Shown: positions 35,628-42,098 of the stretch, piece after piece
Layout: every line of letters begins with the position of its first letter
Numbering within the stretch: the stretch's first letter is position 1
From: an uncultured Bacilli bacterium
Lineage (GTDB): Bacteria; Bacillota_I; Bacilli_A; RF39; UBA660
Length of the DNA: 64,000 nucleotides
Reading direction: 5' to 3'
NCBI GenBank assembly: GCA_910586425.1
Contig: CAJUHL010000001.1
Location: 1 to 64,000, forward strand
Made by a program: the position numbers and the translations under genes
The notes under the pieces: model-generated
Database searches by the model: none
Seen by the model: only the letters and a program-made list of their open reading frames with translations
Told to the model about the DNA's origin: nothing

Positions 35628-35658
35628 ATTAGTTAACATAATATAGACTTTGGAAGAA
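35628..35658. other. Left attachment site (attL), dif-like
   Basis: Read on the minus strand it has an XerD-type arm TTATGTTAACT and centre TCTATA identical to the right-hand site, but a different outer arm (TTCTTCCAAAG). The 20 bases shared with the right end are 35628-35647. A differing XerC arm is what a phage-derived half-site would give. Confidence 0.8.
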
Positions 35659-35950
35659 TATTAAGTTTAAAATAAAGTAGGTAAGTTATAATCAATTTCA
35701 TTTTTTGGCACGTAAGATTAAGAATTTATTTCATTCTTAGTATTAACAATTTAAATTCGTTTATGCCGAGAAAATTCATTTTTTTAGGAGATCACATGAT
35801 AAACTGTATATGTGAAAAATGCCTTTTCCCACTTCGATAGAAAAAACATAATAAATTGACATATTTTATGTCGCGAAAGTTATTGCAATTCTAATGGACT
35901 TTTTTGTTATAATATCGTTGTTAAAAAAAGAAAAAATAATAAAAGAAAAA

Positions 35951-36112
35951 TTATTTATTTTCTTTTAGTTTATTTCTTTTATTTAATTTAGTTGCAAACC
36001 ATTTTGCACTTTCGTAAGTTTCACATATATATACGATTTTATCTGTTATTGTATTTTTTATATAATAGTATGGGTTGTGTGTAGATGTAATTACTATGTA
36101 TTTTTCCTTCAT
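35951..36112 (-). CDS. Prophage protein, 53 residues
   Basis: A small basic protein (start MKEKYIVITSTHNPYYYIKN, end NKRNKLKENK) with one central motif TDKIVYICETYESAKWFATK. It has no membrane helix. The start at 36112 is chosen because AAAGGAA stands before it; the longer frame lacks a site. A run of A/T-rich inverted sequence downstream could terminate it. Its role in the phage is unknown; a control or immunity protein is possible from its place and strand. Confidence 0.55.
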   Translation of the reverse strand: MKEKYIVITSTHNPYYYIKNTITDKIVYICETYESAKWFATKLNKRNKLKENK

Positions 36113-36422
36113 ATATATTTCCTTTCTAGCTTTTTTAAGCAAAGCGAAAGGAACAAAAAAGGGAATGAATTGCAATAAACGTGAAATAAATTACTAGCAC
36201 TAATTCGTTTTTTCGACCTACGTTGCAAGGCATTCCTTTGGCTAACATTTTGTATTCATGTGATCTAGTACCTGAAAAAATGAAGCAATTGGAATAAAAA
36301 AGAATTTAAATATAGAGAAAAAAAGATAAGAGATAAATTCTTATTAGAAAGTGCCAACGTTTTCGGCAAGCGAATGCGAAGAAAACAAGAAAATGAAATT
36401 GAATGAAAGGGATGATTTGAAA
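36113..36422. other. Prophage left-arm stretch without a clear gene
   Basis: This 310-base AT-rich stretch separates the minus-strand 53-residue gene from the plus-strand 71-residue gene. I see no reading frame with a ribosome binding site and no strong promoter; it probably holds divergent control sequences. Confidence 0.5.
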
Positions 36423-36638
36423 ATGAAAAAAGAAAATTTACAAGTTTATCTAGTTGAAATTTATTTTGTCTTGTTATTGGTATGTTCTTTTCTGGTAGTT
36501 AATGAAGTTGTTACATTTAGTGTTTGCCTATTTTTACCATTCTTATTAATGCTTTTATATAGTACATTTATTATTTGTAATTATGTGACGAAATCTTTAA
36601 AATTATATTATAAAAACGAGGAGGAAAATGACCAGTGA
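36423..36638 (+). CDS. Prophage two-helix membrane protein, 71 residues
   Basis: It has a short start (MKKENLQVYLVEIY), two hydrophobic helices (about 9-30 and 32-55) and an acidic end (KNEEENDQ). GAAAGGG lies 11 bases before ATG 36423. The longer frame from 36351 has no site. The topology suits a superinfection-exclusion or accessory envelope protein, but this is a guess. Confidence 0.55.
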   Translation: MKKENLQVYLVEIYFVLLLVCSFLVVNEVVTFSVCLFLPFLLMLLYSTFIICNYVTKSLKLYYKNEEENDQ

Positions 36639-36790
36639 GTCATTTTTTAGTTGCAAAAGAAAAAAATAGGTGATATAGTTAAGAAGAGATACATGAGATA
36701 GTTAGGTGTTTTACTCTGTTCTATCTGCTTATGGCAGTAGAAAAGAGGTGGTTTCTATGATTTTAAAAATTGTAGAAAGGATAAATTCTG

Positions 36791-36859
36791 ATGGAATTTG
36801 TAGTTATATTTATAACTATTGTATTTTATACAGTTCTAGTACTTAGAAATAAGGATTAA
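36791..36859 (+). CDS. Possible 22-residue hydrophobic peptide
   Basis: MEFVVIFITIVFYTVLVLRN plus KD: one membrane helix and a basic tail. AAAGGA stands before the ATG and a terminator-like hairpin follows directly. Peptides of this size and shape occur as type I toxins and as small phage membrane proteins. A 29-codon frame from ATG 36757 overlaps it in another frame. Confidence 0.35.
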   Translation: MEFVVIFITIVFYTVLVLRNKD

Positions 36860-36865
36860 CCAAAA

Positions 36866-36900
36866 AAAAGACACCGAATCATCATTGAAACGGTGTTTTG
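36866..36900. terminator. Terminator-like hairpin in the prophage left arm
   Basis: ACACCG (36871-36876) and CGGTGT (36891-36896), with an A-run before and T residues after. Confidence 0.5.
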
Positions 36901-37094
36901 AAGTATAAAACAGAGAAACACTTAATACTGGAATATCGAGTGTATCTCAAAAATATTATATGAACTTTCGTTCATCTGTATACATAGTAACATAAAAAAT
37001 GTTACTAGTCAAATTATAAATGTAGATCTTGTTCTAACTACGACAGAATAAAAGGGGAAGGAGAGTAAATTAGAATATAAGTTTTTCTAAATTA

Positions 37095-37166
37095 CTATGT
37101 TATGATTATTAATAAAATAATCATAAAAATAATATAAATAAAATCTTTTTTAAAAATTTTATTCAT
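37095..37166 (-). CDS. Possible 23-residue membrane peptide
   Basis: MNKIFKKDFIYIIFMIILLI plus IIT, preceded by GAAGGGA. It has a basic start and one membrane helix. It lies inside an imperfect inverted repeat (about 37029-37055 and 37177-37199). It is probably transcribed with the repressor and the 36-residue gene. Confidence 0.4.
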   Translation of the reverse strand: MNKIFKKDFIYIIFMIILLIIIT

Positions 37167-37219
37167 ATGAATCCCTTCTTTCTAATTTCGTAGTTAGAAG
37201 AAAATCTATATTTGAAAGG

Positions 37220-37330
37220 CTAACGAAAAAGTTTTATTAGAAATGATAAAATATTGAAAATTAAAAATAATGAAAATAAGGTAAGTGGAATTACTAAAAG
37301 GTTTTTAATTTCAAGTTTGAATTGTTTCAT
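37220..37330 (-). CDS. Prophage small membrane protein, 36 residues
   Basis: MKQFKLEIKNLLVIPLTLFS followed by a second hydrophobic half and the basic end IKLFR. A strong AGAAAGGAG site lies nine bases before the ATG, better than most genes here. It is 42 bases downstream of the repressor on the same strand. The place next to the repressor suggests expression in the lysogen, for example for immunity to infection; there is no direct evidence. Confidence 0.5.
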   Translation of the reverse strand: MKQFKLEIKNLLVIPLTLFSLFLIFNILSFLIKLFR

Positions 37331-37372
37331 AAAATGTACTCCTTTCTAGATTAAATAAACTGTTCATGCAGT

Positions 37373-37597
37373 TTATTTTTTTTTATATGATTTCATTTCA
37401 TCTGTGAGACCTATTATATAATCAGCCGAAATGTTTAGATACGTACATATTTTTGGAAGATATGTTATTGGCATGACATTTATGCCTTTTTCGTATCTAG
37501 CATATTGTTGTTGCTTAATATTTAACATTATTGCCATTTCTTTTTGTGTTATATTTTTGCAATCTCTTATCCATTGTAATCTTTCTGTGTAAATCAT
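37373..37597 (-). CDS. Prophage XRE-family repressor
   Basis: The 74-residue protein is a single Cro/C1-type helix-turn-helix domain: LQWIRDCKNITQKEMAIMLN, then IKQQQYARYEKGINVMPITY and the closing YLNISADYIIGLTDE. GAGGGAA precedes the ATG. It is divergent from the structural genes, across a promoter rich in repeated half-sites, the classic arrangement for a phage repressor. Confidence 0.9.
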   Translation of the reverse strand: MIYTERLQWIRDCKNITQKEMAIMLNIKQQQYARYEKGINVMPITYLPKICTYLNISADYIIGLTDEMKSYKKK

Positions 37598-37629
37598 TTT
37601 TTTCCCTCAACTATAATCTATCATTTTTT

Positions 37630-37693
37630 ACAACACATTAGTTGACAAATGAACACATGTGTTGTAAAATTTAATTACAACAGAAATGTTGTA
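37630..37693 (+). promoter_or_regulatory. Early promoter of the prophage with repressor operators
   Basis: TTGACA (37642-37647), a 17-base spacer and TAAAAT (37665-37670) form the promoter. Half-sites of the type ACAACA/TGTTGT occur four times: ACAACACA (37630-37637) facing TGTGTTGT (37658-37665), and TACAACA (37676-37682) facing TGTTGTA (37687-37693). The first pair brackets the promoter and the second follows the -10, so a bound repressor would block transcription. Confidence 0.7.
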
Positions 37694-37709
37694 GGAAAGG
37701 AGAACGGAA

Positions 37710-37988
37710 ATGAAAGAGGAAATTCAATTAATGGTGATTAACTGTGTAAGTACAAAAAGTGGAAAGACACTTGTAAGATATGCAGTACCACAAAAAGAAA
37801 CAGCATATTCAAAGGGGCCAATGATTATTGATGATTGGTATGACAATAAGGAAGTATTTGAGAAATTAGTTCCCGAAAACAGACCAATGCAAGCAAAGTT
37901 CTTGTACCGCCCTGGATTTAACGGTACAGCAACAATGCACGTTACCGATTTGGTAAATGCCGATGGTGTTGTGTTGTTGGCTGAATAA
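37710..37988 (+). CDS. Prophage single-stranded DNA-binding protein (gV-like)
   Basis: The 92-residue protein has the expected size and an OB-fold-like pattern of strands (EIQLMVINCVSTKSGKTLVR, FNGTATMHVTDLVNADGVVL). In inoviruses such a protein coats the new single strand before assembly. It is the first gene after the early promoter and has GAAAGGAG before the ATG. The assignment rests on size, place and general fold pattern. Confidence 0.7.
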   Translation: MKEEIQLMVINCVSTKSGKTLVRYAVPQKETAYSKGPMIIDDWYDNKEVFEKLVPENRPMQAKFLYRPGFNGTATMHVTDLVNADGVVLLAE

Positions 37989-38184
37989 GAAAAATGAATA
38001 TATTACGAAATATGTAAAATATCCGCCTCCTGAATATCGGATAGGCTACATTAATCAATACGAACATGAGCTAATAGCTATGTATGTTGTTTCAAGTAAT
38101 ATATTTTATCCAATTAGTGATTCAAGTCAACAATGTATAAATTATGAGATTTATAAAAGAAATTGTGAGTCACTAGAAAATTAA
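37957..38184 (+). CDS. Prophage hypothetical protein, up to 75 residues
   Basis: The frame overlaps the end of the ssDNA-binding gene by 32 bases. The part after the overlap looks like real protein (KYVKYPPPEYRIGYINQYEH). No ribosome binding site marks ATG 37957, and in-frame GTG or TTG codons slightly downstream are alternatives, so the start is uncertain. No family recognised. Confidence 0.45.
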   Translation: MPMVLCCWLNKKNEYITKYVKYPPPEYRIGYINQYEHELIAMYVVSSNIFYPISDSSQQCINYEIYKRNCESLEN

Positions 38185-38247
38185 AGTGTTATAAGAGTAG
38201 GAAACTACTTTTATATAAAAGAATAAAGAGGGAAGGAGAGTGTGAGA

Positions 38248-38442
38248 ATGACAGAAGGAACCCAAGCGGCGGCAACAATAGAGTCATTTTTAGAAATTGG
38301 TTCAAAAGTATTTACATGGATTATGACCCAAATTACGACATTAGCAGATTTTGTAATGAAAACACCAATGTTAGCAACATTTGTAGTATTAGCATTAATC
38401 TATGCAGCATTTAGAATTGGTCGTTCATTAATCAGAATATAA
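38248..38442 (+). CDS. Inovirus major coat protein
   Basis: The 64-residue product has an acidic, Ala-rich start (MTEGTQAAATIESFLEIGSK), one hydrophobic helix (about 40-57, LATFVVLALIYAAF) and a basic end (RIGRSLIRI). This is the layout of filamentous phage coat subunits, whose basic C-terminus faces the DNA. There is no obvious signal peptide, as in the Pf1-like class. GGAAGGAG is nine bases before ATG 38248; GTG 38242 is too close. A terminator follows at once, as in other inoviruses. Confidence 0.75.
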   Translation: MTEGTQAAATIESFLEIGSKVFTWIMTQITTLADFVMKTPMLATFVVLALIYAAFRIGRSLIRI

Positions 38443-38451
38443 AGAAAGGAA

Positions 38452-38498
38452 ACTAAAAGCACAAATATGTATATCCCATACAAAGCTTTTAGTTTTTT
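38452..38498 (+). terminator. Terminator after the major coat gene
   Basis: ACTAAAAGC (38452-38460) pairs with GCTTTTAGT (38485-38493), followed by seven T residues. A terminator here would keep coat protein expression high relative to downstream genes. Confidence 0.7.
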
Positions 38499-38518
38499 TA
38501 TTAGAAAAGAGATGGTAT

Positions 38519-38611
38519 ATGATTAAGATTATAAGAAGAATATTTAGATATATTGTTTATAGTATAGTATTTGGAACTTTAAGGAGAATAATGAAGTTGG
38601 TGTTTAAATGA
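38519..38611 (+). CDS. Prophage small basic protein, 30 residues
   Basis: MIKIIRRIFRYIVYSIVFGT followed by LRRIMKLVFK: a strongly basic amphipathic or membrane helix. AGAGATGG precedes it and its TGA overlaps the next ATG, so translation is coupled. Its size and charge fit a minor virion or membrane protein, with the role unknown. Confidence 0.5.
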   Translation: MIKIIRRIFRYIVYSIVFGTLRRIMKLVFK

Positions 38612-38865
38612 TAAGTATAATTATATTTTTATTAATTGTGAATTTAAATATGGTCATAATTTATTTTTTAAGAATAAGAAAATGCAATCATATATTAGGT
38701 TATGGTTTTAACAAATTTCCACGAATAGAAGATAGTGCAAAAGAATTATACATTGCATATAAGAACGATTTCGTAAAATTTCATTATTGTCCCAAATGTG
38801 GCAAGTTATTAAGTCATGCGAAGTATTTTAAGAAATTAAGTAGAGCGAATAGAAGATTGAAATAA
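38608..38865 (+). CDS. Prophage membrane protein with CxxC, 85 residues
   Basis: An N-terminal membrane helix (about residues 2-21), then a soluble domain with HYCPKCGKLLSHAKYF, a possible half zinc site, and a basic end. It overlaps the preceding 30-residue gene. No family recognised. Confidence 0.6.
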   Translation: MISIIIFLLIVNLNMVIIYFLRIRKCNHILGYGFNKFPRIEDSAKELYIAYKNDFVKFHYCPKCGKLLSHAKYFKKLSRANRRLK

Positions 38866-38920
38866 TATGAAACAAGAATTATGAATAAGTGTGATACTTG
38901 ACTTTTAGATAAAAAATTAA

Positions 38921-38964
38921 AATGCTCGAAGAGAGTGTGCGTTCGCGCACGATTTTTGAGCATT
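38921..38964 (+). other. Large imperfect hairpin, candidate packaging signal
   Basis: The outer stem is AATGCTC (38921-38927) with GAGCATT (38958-38964). The inner stem is GTGTGC (38935-38940) with GCGCAC (38945-38950, one G-T pair), separated by two seven-base internal loops. It lies in a non-coding gap between small virion genes. Filamentous phages carry such a hairpin on the virion strand as the packaging signal, so this is the best candidate here. The CRISPR-matching block (38959-38987) starts in its 3' arm. Confidence 0.5.
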
Positions 38965-38987
38965 CAGACAAGCGATAGCGCGTTCAG
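38959..38987 (+). other. Protospacer matching CRISPR spacer 6
   Basis: Twenty-nine consecutive bases equal the first 29 of the 30-base spacer at 32728-32757. Base 30 is T here and G in the spacer. The bases 3' of the 30-base protospacer, where a type II PAM lies, are AGAGGATGG. Confidence 0.95.
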
Positions 38988-39004
38988 TAGAGGATGGTGA
39001 TTGA

Positions 39005-39190
39005 ATGGCATTAGTAAAACAAGCTAATCGTGAAACAAATTTTGTTTTGCCTGTGTTAATAAAATTAGGAGATAAATACATTAAAAGAAATAGATACTAT
39101 GATAATGAATATATGCTTTTTAAAGCATATAGACAATTAAAAATGATAGACGGTGTAATGAAACCGCTTTATCCAACAATTTATGAATAG
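39005..39190 (+). CDS. Prophage hypothetical protein, 61 residues
   Basis: A basic soluble protein (MALVKQANRETNFVLPVLIK at the start, many Tyr/Lys/Arg). GAGGATGGTGA precedes the ATG. It lies just after the CRISPR-matching block. Role unknown. Confidence 0.55.
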   Translation: MALVKQANRETNFVLPVLIKLGDKYIKRNRYYDNEYMLFKAYRQLKMIDGVMKPLYPTIYE

Positions 39191-39200
39191 GAGTGATAAA

Positions 39201-39371
39201 ATGATTAATTTTTTATTAGGTATTTCTATAACAATTAATATAATCTTTGTGCTTGGTATCATATTGATTATTAAACTTAAAGATAAACTGAATCCAATAA
39301 AAACAATCGAAAAATTTTATAAAGAAGATGTAGAAGATAAGAATTCTTTTAATGCATTTTTTGGGAGTTAA
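39201..39371 (+). CDS. Prophage single-helix membrane protein, 56 residues
   Basis: The membrane helix spans about residues 4-26 (FLLGISITINIIFVLGIILI), followed by a charged tail (KDKLNPIKTIEKFYKEDVED). AGGAGTGATA before ATG 39201 decides the start against ATG 39183. It ends five bases before the adsorption-protein gene. Possibly a minor virion protein. Confidence 0.6.
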   Translation: MINFLLGISITINIIFVLGIILIIKLKDKLNPIKTIEKFYKEDVEDKNSFNAFFGS

Positions 39372-39376
39372 TAAGT

Positions 39377-41203
39377 ATGAAGAGGTTGTTGTTATGTGTG
39401 ATATTAAGTATTTTTATATTTGTATTTCCTAATTTAATAGAAAAAGTAAAAGCGGCATATGTTGAGTTGGAATATAAAGAAATAAAAATGATGACATTAA
39501 CAGATGGAACGCAAATAGAAATACCAGTGTTAAAAGACGAAAATTATAGTCAATTGGTTATTGATAAACGTAGCGAAAAAGAGATATATATAATGTATTA
39601 TAAAAATACAGTTCAATACTTCAAATTGACAACAAATAGTGTGACAGAAAAAAATCATTATGCATATCCTGGCATGGATAGATATTCGATATATTATTGT
39701 ACAAATACCAATACATATAACGGTTTAGGTTGTTCAAGTGGATATGAAGCATATGAGAATAAATGGAATGGCTACAACAATAATAATAATCCAGTCAATT
39801 ACAAAGAAATTCTATATACAGATATCGAATTTCGGACTAATGACGAAAAAACGGTTGTAATAGAAAGAACAGTATTAAAACCAACCATAAACTATGGTCA
39901 AAATGACGTTGGAAATAGTACTTATATCAATATTGAGTTTTCAATATTTGATACCAGTAAATTTATTTATGAATATTCATTATACGATACAAACAAGTGG
40001 ATAGAAATAACGAATAATTATTTTTTAAAACAGGTGACAAAAGATGGAACAATATTTGTGCGTATTCGAGATAGGCAAACAGGTGAATACGTCACATCGT
40101 CTTCTTTTTATTTTGATAATGTGATAAAGCTTGTACCTAGTATTGATTATAATGTTGAAATTAATGATTTAGAATATGTTAGTCATTTGAGAAAATTGTA
40201 TAATATTAAATTGCTATATAAAAATATGTCGGATGAATACTATTCAGTTTATTATAATTTAAAAGATGGTGTGAAAAAATATATAGGAAGTGGCAGTGCA
40301 TTAACTGAATATAAAATTGAAAACGTAAATGATGATTCTATTATAACTGCATATATATATGATAATGAAAATAACGTAGTAGATTATACAACAATAGACC
40401 TCCAAAATATAAATTCAGATTTAGAAAAACCATACATATATATAACGGGTTATAATCAAAATAATATTCCAAATAGTGTTGCGTATCAATATAAAAATGT
40501 AAATGATGAGTATATTTGTAAGTATAAATTTGGTGGAGGAGATTGGCAAACAGAACCATGTGATTCAGATAAGATAAATATAAGATATGCAGAATATAAT
40601 ACAAGTTTGACAATTATGATTAGTAAACCATTTGCGGATAAGGATGGAGTAATTTATGCAGAGGAGATTTATAAAAAAACAATAAATCTAAACTTTATTG
40701 AGAGCTATCCTTCCATTTCATTTGAGACATATTATAACAATTTGACAAAAGTGCAAGTTTTAAAGATTATGTTAAAAGATTTCGAGGCTTCTGATGTATT
40801 TTTGTATTCTGTCGATTTGGTGAATTGGAATAGAATAATAACGAAAGAAGAGAATATATTAAATTTTACAGAAAATCAGATCGTATATTTTCGAATTTTG
40901 AGGAACAATCAAGTAATAACAGATAGTATCTACAGTGTTGTTTTAGGAAAATATTCTATTTCAATAAGTGAGGATAAAACGTTGGATGAAATAAATGATT
41001 TAATAGGTTTTGTCTATGACAAATCATTTTTTTCACAGATAACAAGTTTTTTTGATAATTTAAAGATAAATATTGGGTATTTTAATCAAATTTTTGATGT
41101 CTTTTTTTCAAAGTTACCTATCATAGTGCAAAATTTATTTGTGGTAATGTTTATATTATTGTTAATATTTCTATTTTTAAAAATGGGAGGATGGAATTCA
41201 TGA
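39377..41203 (+). CDS. Inovirus pIII-like minor coat / adsorption protein
   Basis: The 608-residue protein has a signal peptide (MKRLLLCVILSIFIFVFPNL), a long Asn/Tyr/Asp-rich extracellular region of repeated beta-type segments, and a C-terminal membrane anchor (QNLFVVMFILLLIFLFLKMG). That is the layout of pIII, which sits at the virion tip, binds the host receptor and releases the particle. Being the largest structural gene and preceding pVI-like genes fits. The early part encodes IPVLKDENYS, where a related sequence was captured as CRISPR spacer 2. Receptor unknown. Confidence 0.75.
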   Translation: MKRLLLCVILSIFIFVFPNLIEKVKAAYVELEYKEIKMMTLTDGTQIEIPVLKDENYSQLVIDKRSEKEIYIMYYKNTVQYFKLTTNSVTEKNHYAYPGMDRYSIYYCTNTNTYNGLGCSSGYEAYENKWNGYNNNNNPVNYKEILYTDIEFRTNDEKTVVIERTVLKPTINYGQNDVGNSTYINIEFSIFDTSKFIYEYSLYDTNKWIEITNNYFLKQVTKDGTIFVRIRDRQTGEYVTSSSFYFDNVIKLVPSIDYNVEINDLEYVSHLRKLYNIKLLYKNMSDEYYSVYYNLKDGVKKYIGSGSALTEYKIENVNDDSIITAYIYDNENNVVDYTTIDLQNINSDLEKPYIYITGYNQNNIPNSVAYQYKNVNDEYICKYKFGGGDWQTEPCDSDKINIRYAEYNTSLTIMISKPFADKDGVIYAEEIYKKTINLNFIESYPSISFETYYNNLTKVQVLKIMLKDFEASDVFLYSVDLVNWNRIITKEENILNFTENQIVYFRILRNNQVITDSIYSVVLGKYSISISEDKTLDEINDLIGFVYDKSFFSQITSFFDNLKINIGYFNQIFDVFFSKLPIIVQNLFVVMFILLLIFLFLKMGGWNS

Positions 41204-41412
41204 TTTTAAATATATTTGGTGATATAACTAAAATTTTTGATTATGCAGTAAAAGGTATAATTAGCGTTTTTGATTTTGCGGTGCATATATTTGATTTTTT
41301 AGATATATTAGTTAATTTAATTCCAAATCCATTTAGAGGTATATTGCTTTCATTCATCCCACTTTTTATTGGTTTTTGGTTTTGGAAAGCATACCATGGA
41401 GGTGGTAGTTAA
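41200..41412 (+). CDS. Prophage hydrophobic protein (pVI-like), 70 residues
   Basis: A very hydrophobic protein (NIFGDITKIFDYAVKGIISV, then a second helix ending LLSFIPLFIGFWFWKAY). GGGAGG lies ten bases before ATG 41200; ATG 41191 is too close to it. It overlaps the end of the pIII-like gene by four bases. A hydrophobic protein directly after pIII matches pVI in known inoviruses, which anchors pIII in the virion. Confidence 0.6.
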   Translation: MILNIFGDITKIFDYAVKGIISVFDFAVHIFDFLDILVNLIPNPFRGILLSFIPLFIGFWFWKAYHGGGS

Positions 41413-41717
41413 TGCTACTTAAATTATTTGAATTTATTTTTTCAATGTTTGGGTCTTTTTTAGATTTTTTAATCAACCAATTTGTAATAGATAAAGAACA
41501 TGGAATTACGTTTGGAAAATTATTGTTAGTTGTGTTTTTAGTATGTTTTATTGTAAATAAATTATTTGGTATGGTTAAAAGTGAGGTAGAAGAGGAAGAA
41601 AATATAGGTAGATTTGTAAGAAGAAACGAACGAGTACAAGATGCAATGAAAAAAAGAGACCGTTCTTTGGGTGGAAGACACTCTAATGAACGAGTAAGAC
41701 ATAATCGTAAAGAATAG
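41412..41717 (+). CDS. Prophage membrane protein with basic tail, 101 residues
   Basis: Two hydrophobic segments (about 4-24 and 33-53) are followed by an acidic stretch (SEVEEEENIG) and a strongly basic tail (RNERVQDAMKKRDRSLGGRH). ATG overlaps the preceding stop. Its place between the pVI-like gene and zot suggests a virion or assembly-complex membrane protein. Confidence 0.6.
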   Translation: MLLKLFEFIFSMFGSFLDFLINQFVIDKEHGITFGKLLLVVFLVCFIVNKLFGMVKSEVEEEENIGRFVRRNERVQDAMKKRDRSLGGRHSNERVRHNRKE

Positions 41718-41728
41718 GAGTTGATTTT

Positions 41729-41893
41729 ATGAATATAAATTTTTGGAATATGGCAGTTGAAATCGTAGGTAGTGATATACCCAGGCAATATGAATTTATT
41801 TATGCTTTCGTATGTCTGCTATTAATAATAGTATGTATTATCGTTTTATTTAGTCCAATCATTCTTTTTATAAAGTTGGGTAGTAAAATATGA
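41729..41893 (+). CDS. Prophage single-helix membrane protein, 54 residues
   Basis: MNINFWNMAVEIVGSDIPRQ, then a hydrophobic helix (about 26-49) and a short basic end (KLGSKI). AGGAGTTGA precedes the ATG, and the TGA overlaps the next ATG. Coat-protein-like in size, so a minor coat role is possible. Confidence 0.6.
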   Translation: MNINFWNMAVEIVGSDIPRQYEFIYAFVCLLLIIVCIIVLFSPIILFIKLGSKI

Positions 41894-42096
41894 ATATCTT
41901 TGGAATACCCATTTTTGTGCCATATGACACGTTTTATGAATTTATTAGTACCCAACTACCAACTTTGACTAATTTAACCTCTGACGGCCTTCTAGTAGGC
42001 TATATTTTAATAAATGCTATTTATATATTCTGTTTGTATCTATTTTTTAAAGTTTTAAAATTTGTTACAATTACATTTTTAAATAGGTTGTTTTAA
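41890..42096 (+). CDS. Prophage membrane protein, 68 residues
   Basis: It starts MNIFGIPIFVPYDTFYEFIS and has one long hydrophobic segment (about 34-58). It overlaps the previous stop by four bases and ends two bases before zot, so the block 41200-42944 is tightly coupled. The two neighbours 41729 and 41890 have similar starts (MNI.F) and may be diverged duplicates. Confidence 0.6.
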   Translation: MNIFGIPIFVPYDTFYEFISTQLPTLTNLTSDGLLVGYILINAIYIFCLYLFFKVLKFVTITFLNRLF

Positions 42097-42098
42097 TA

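Noticed and set aside
38881..38966. Reading the 38.9 kb hairpin as a simple terminator
   Set aside because: The stem is followed by CAGACAAG rather than a T-run, and the internal loops are large, so an intrinsic terminator is unlikely.
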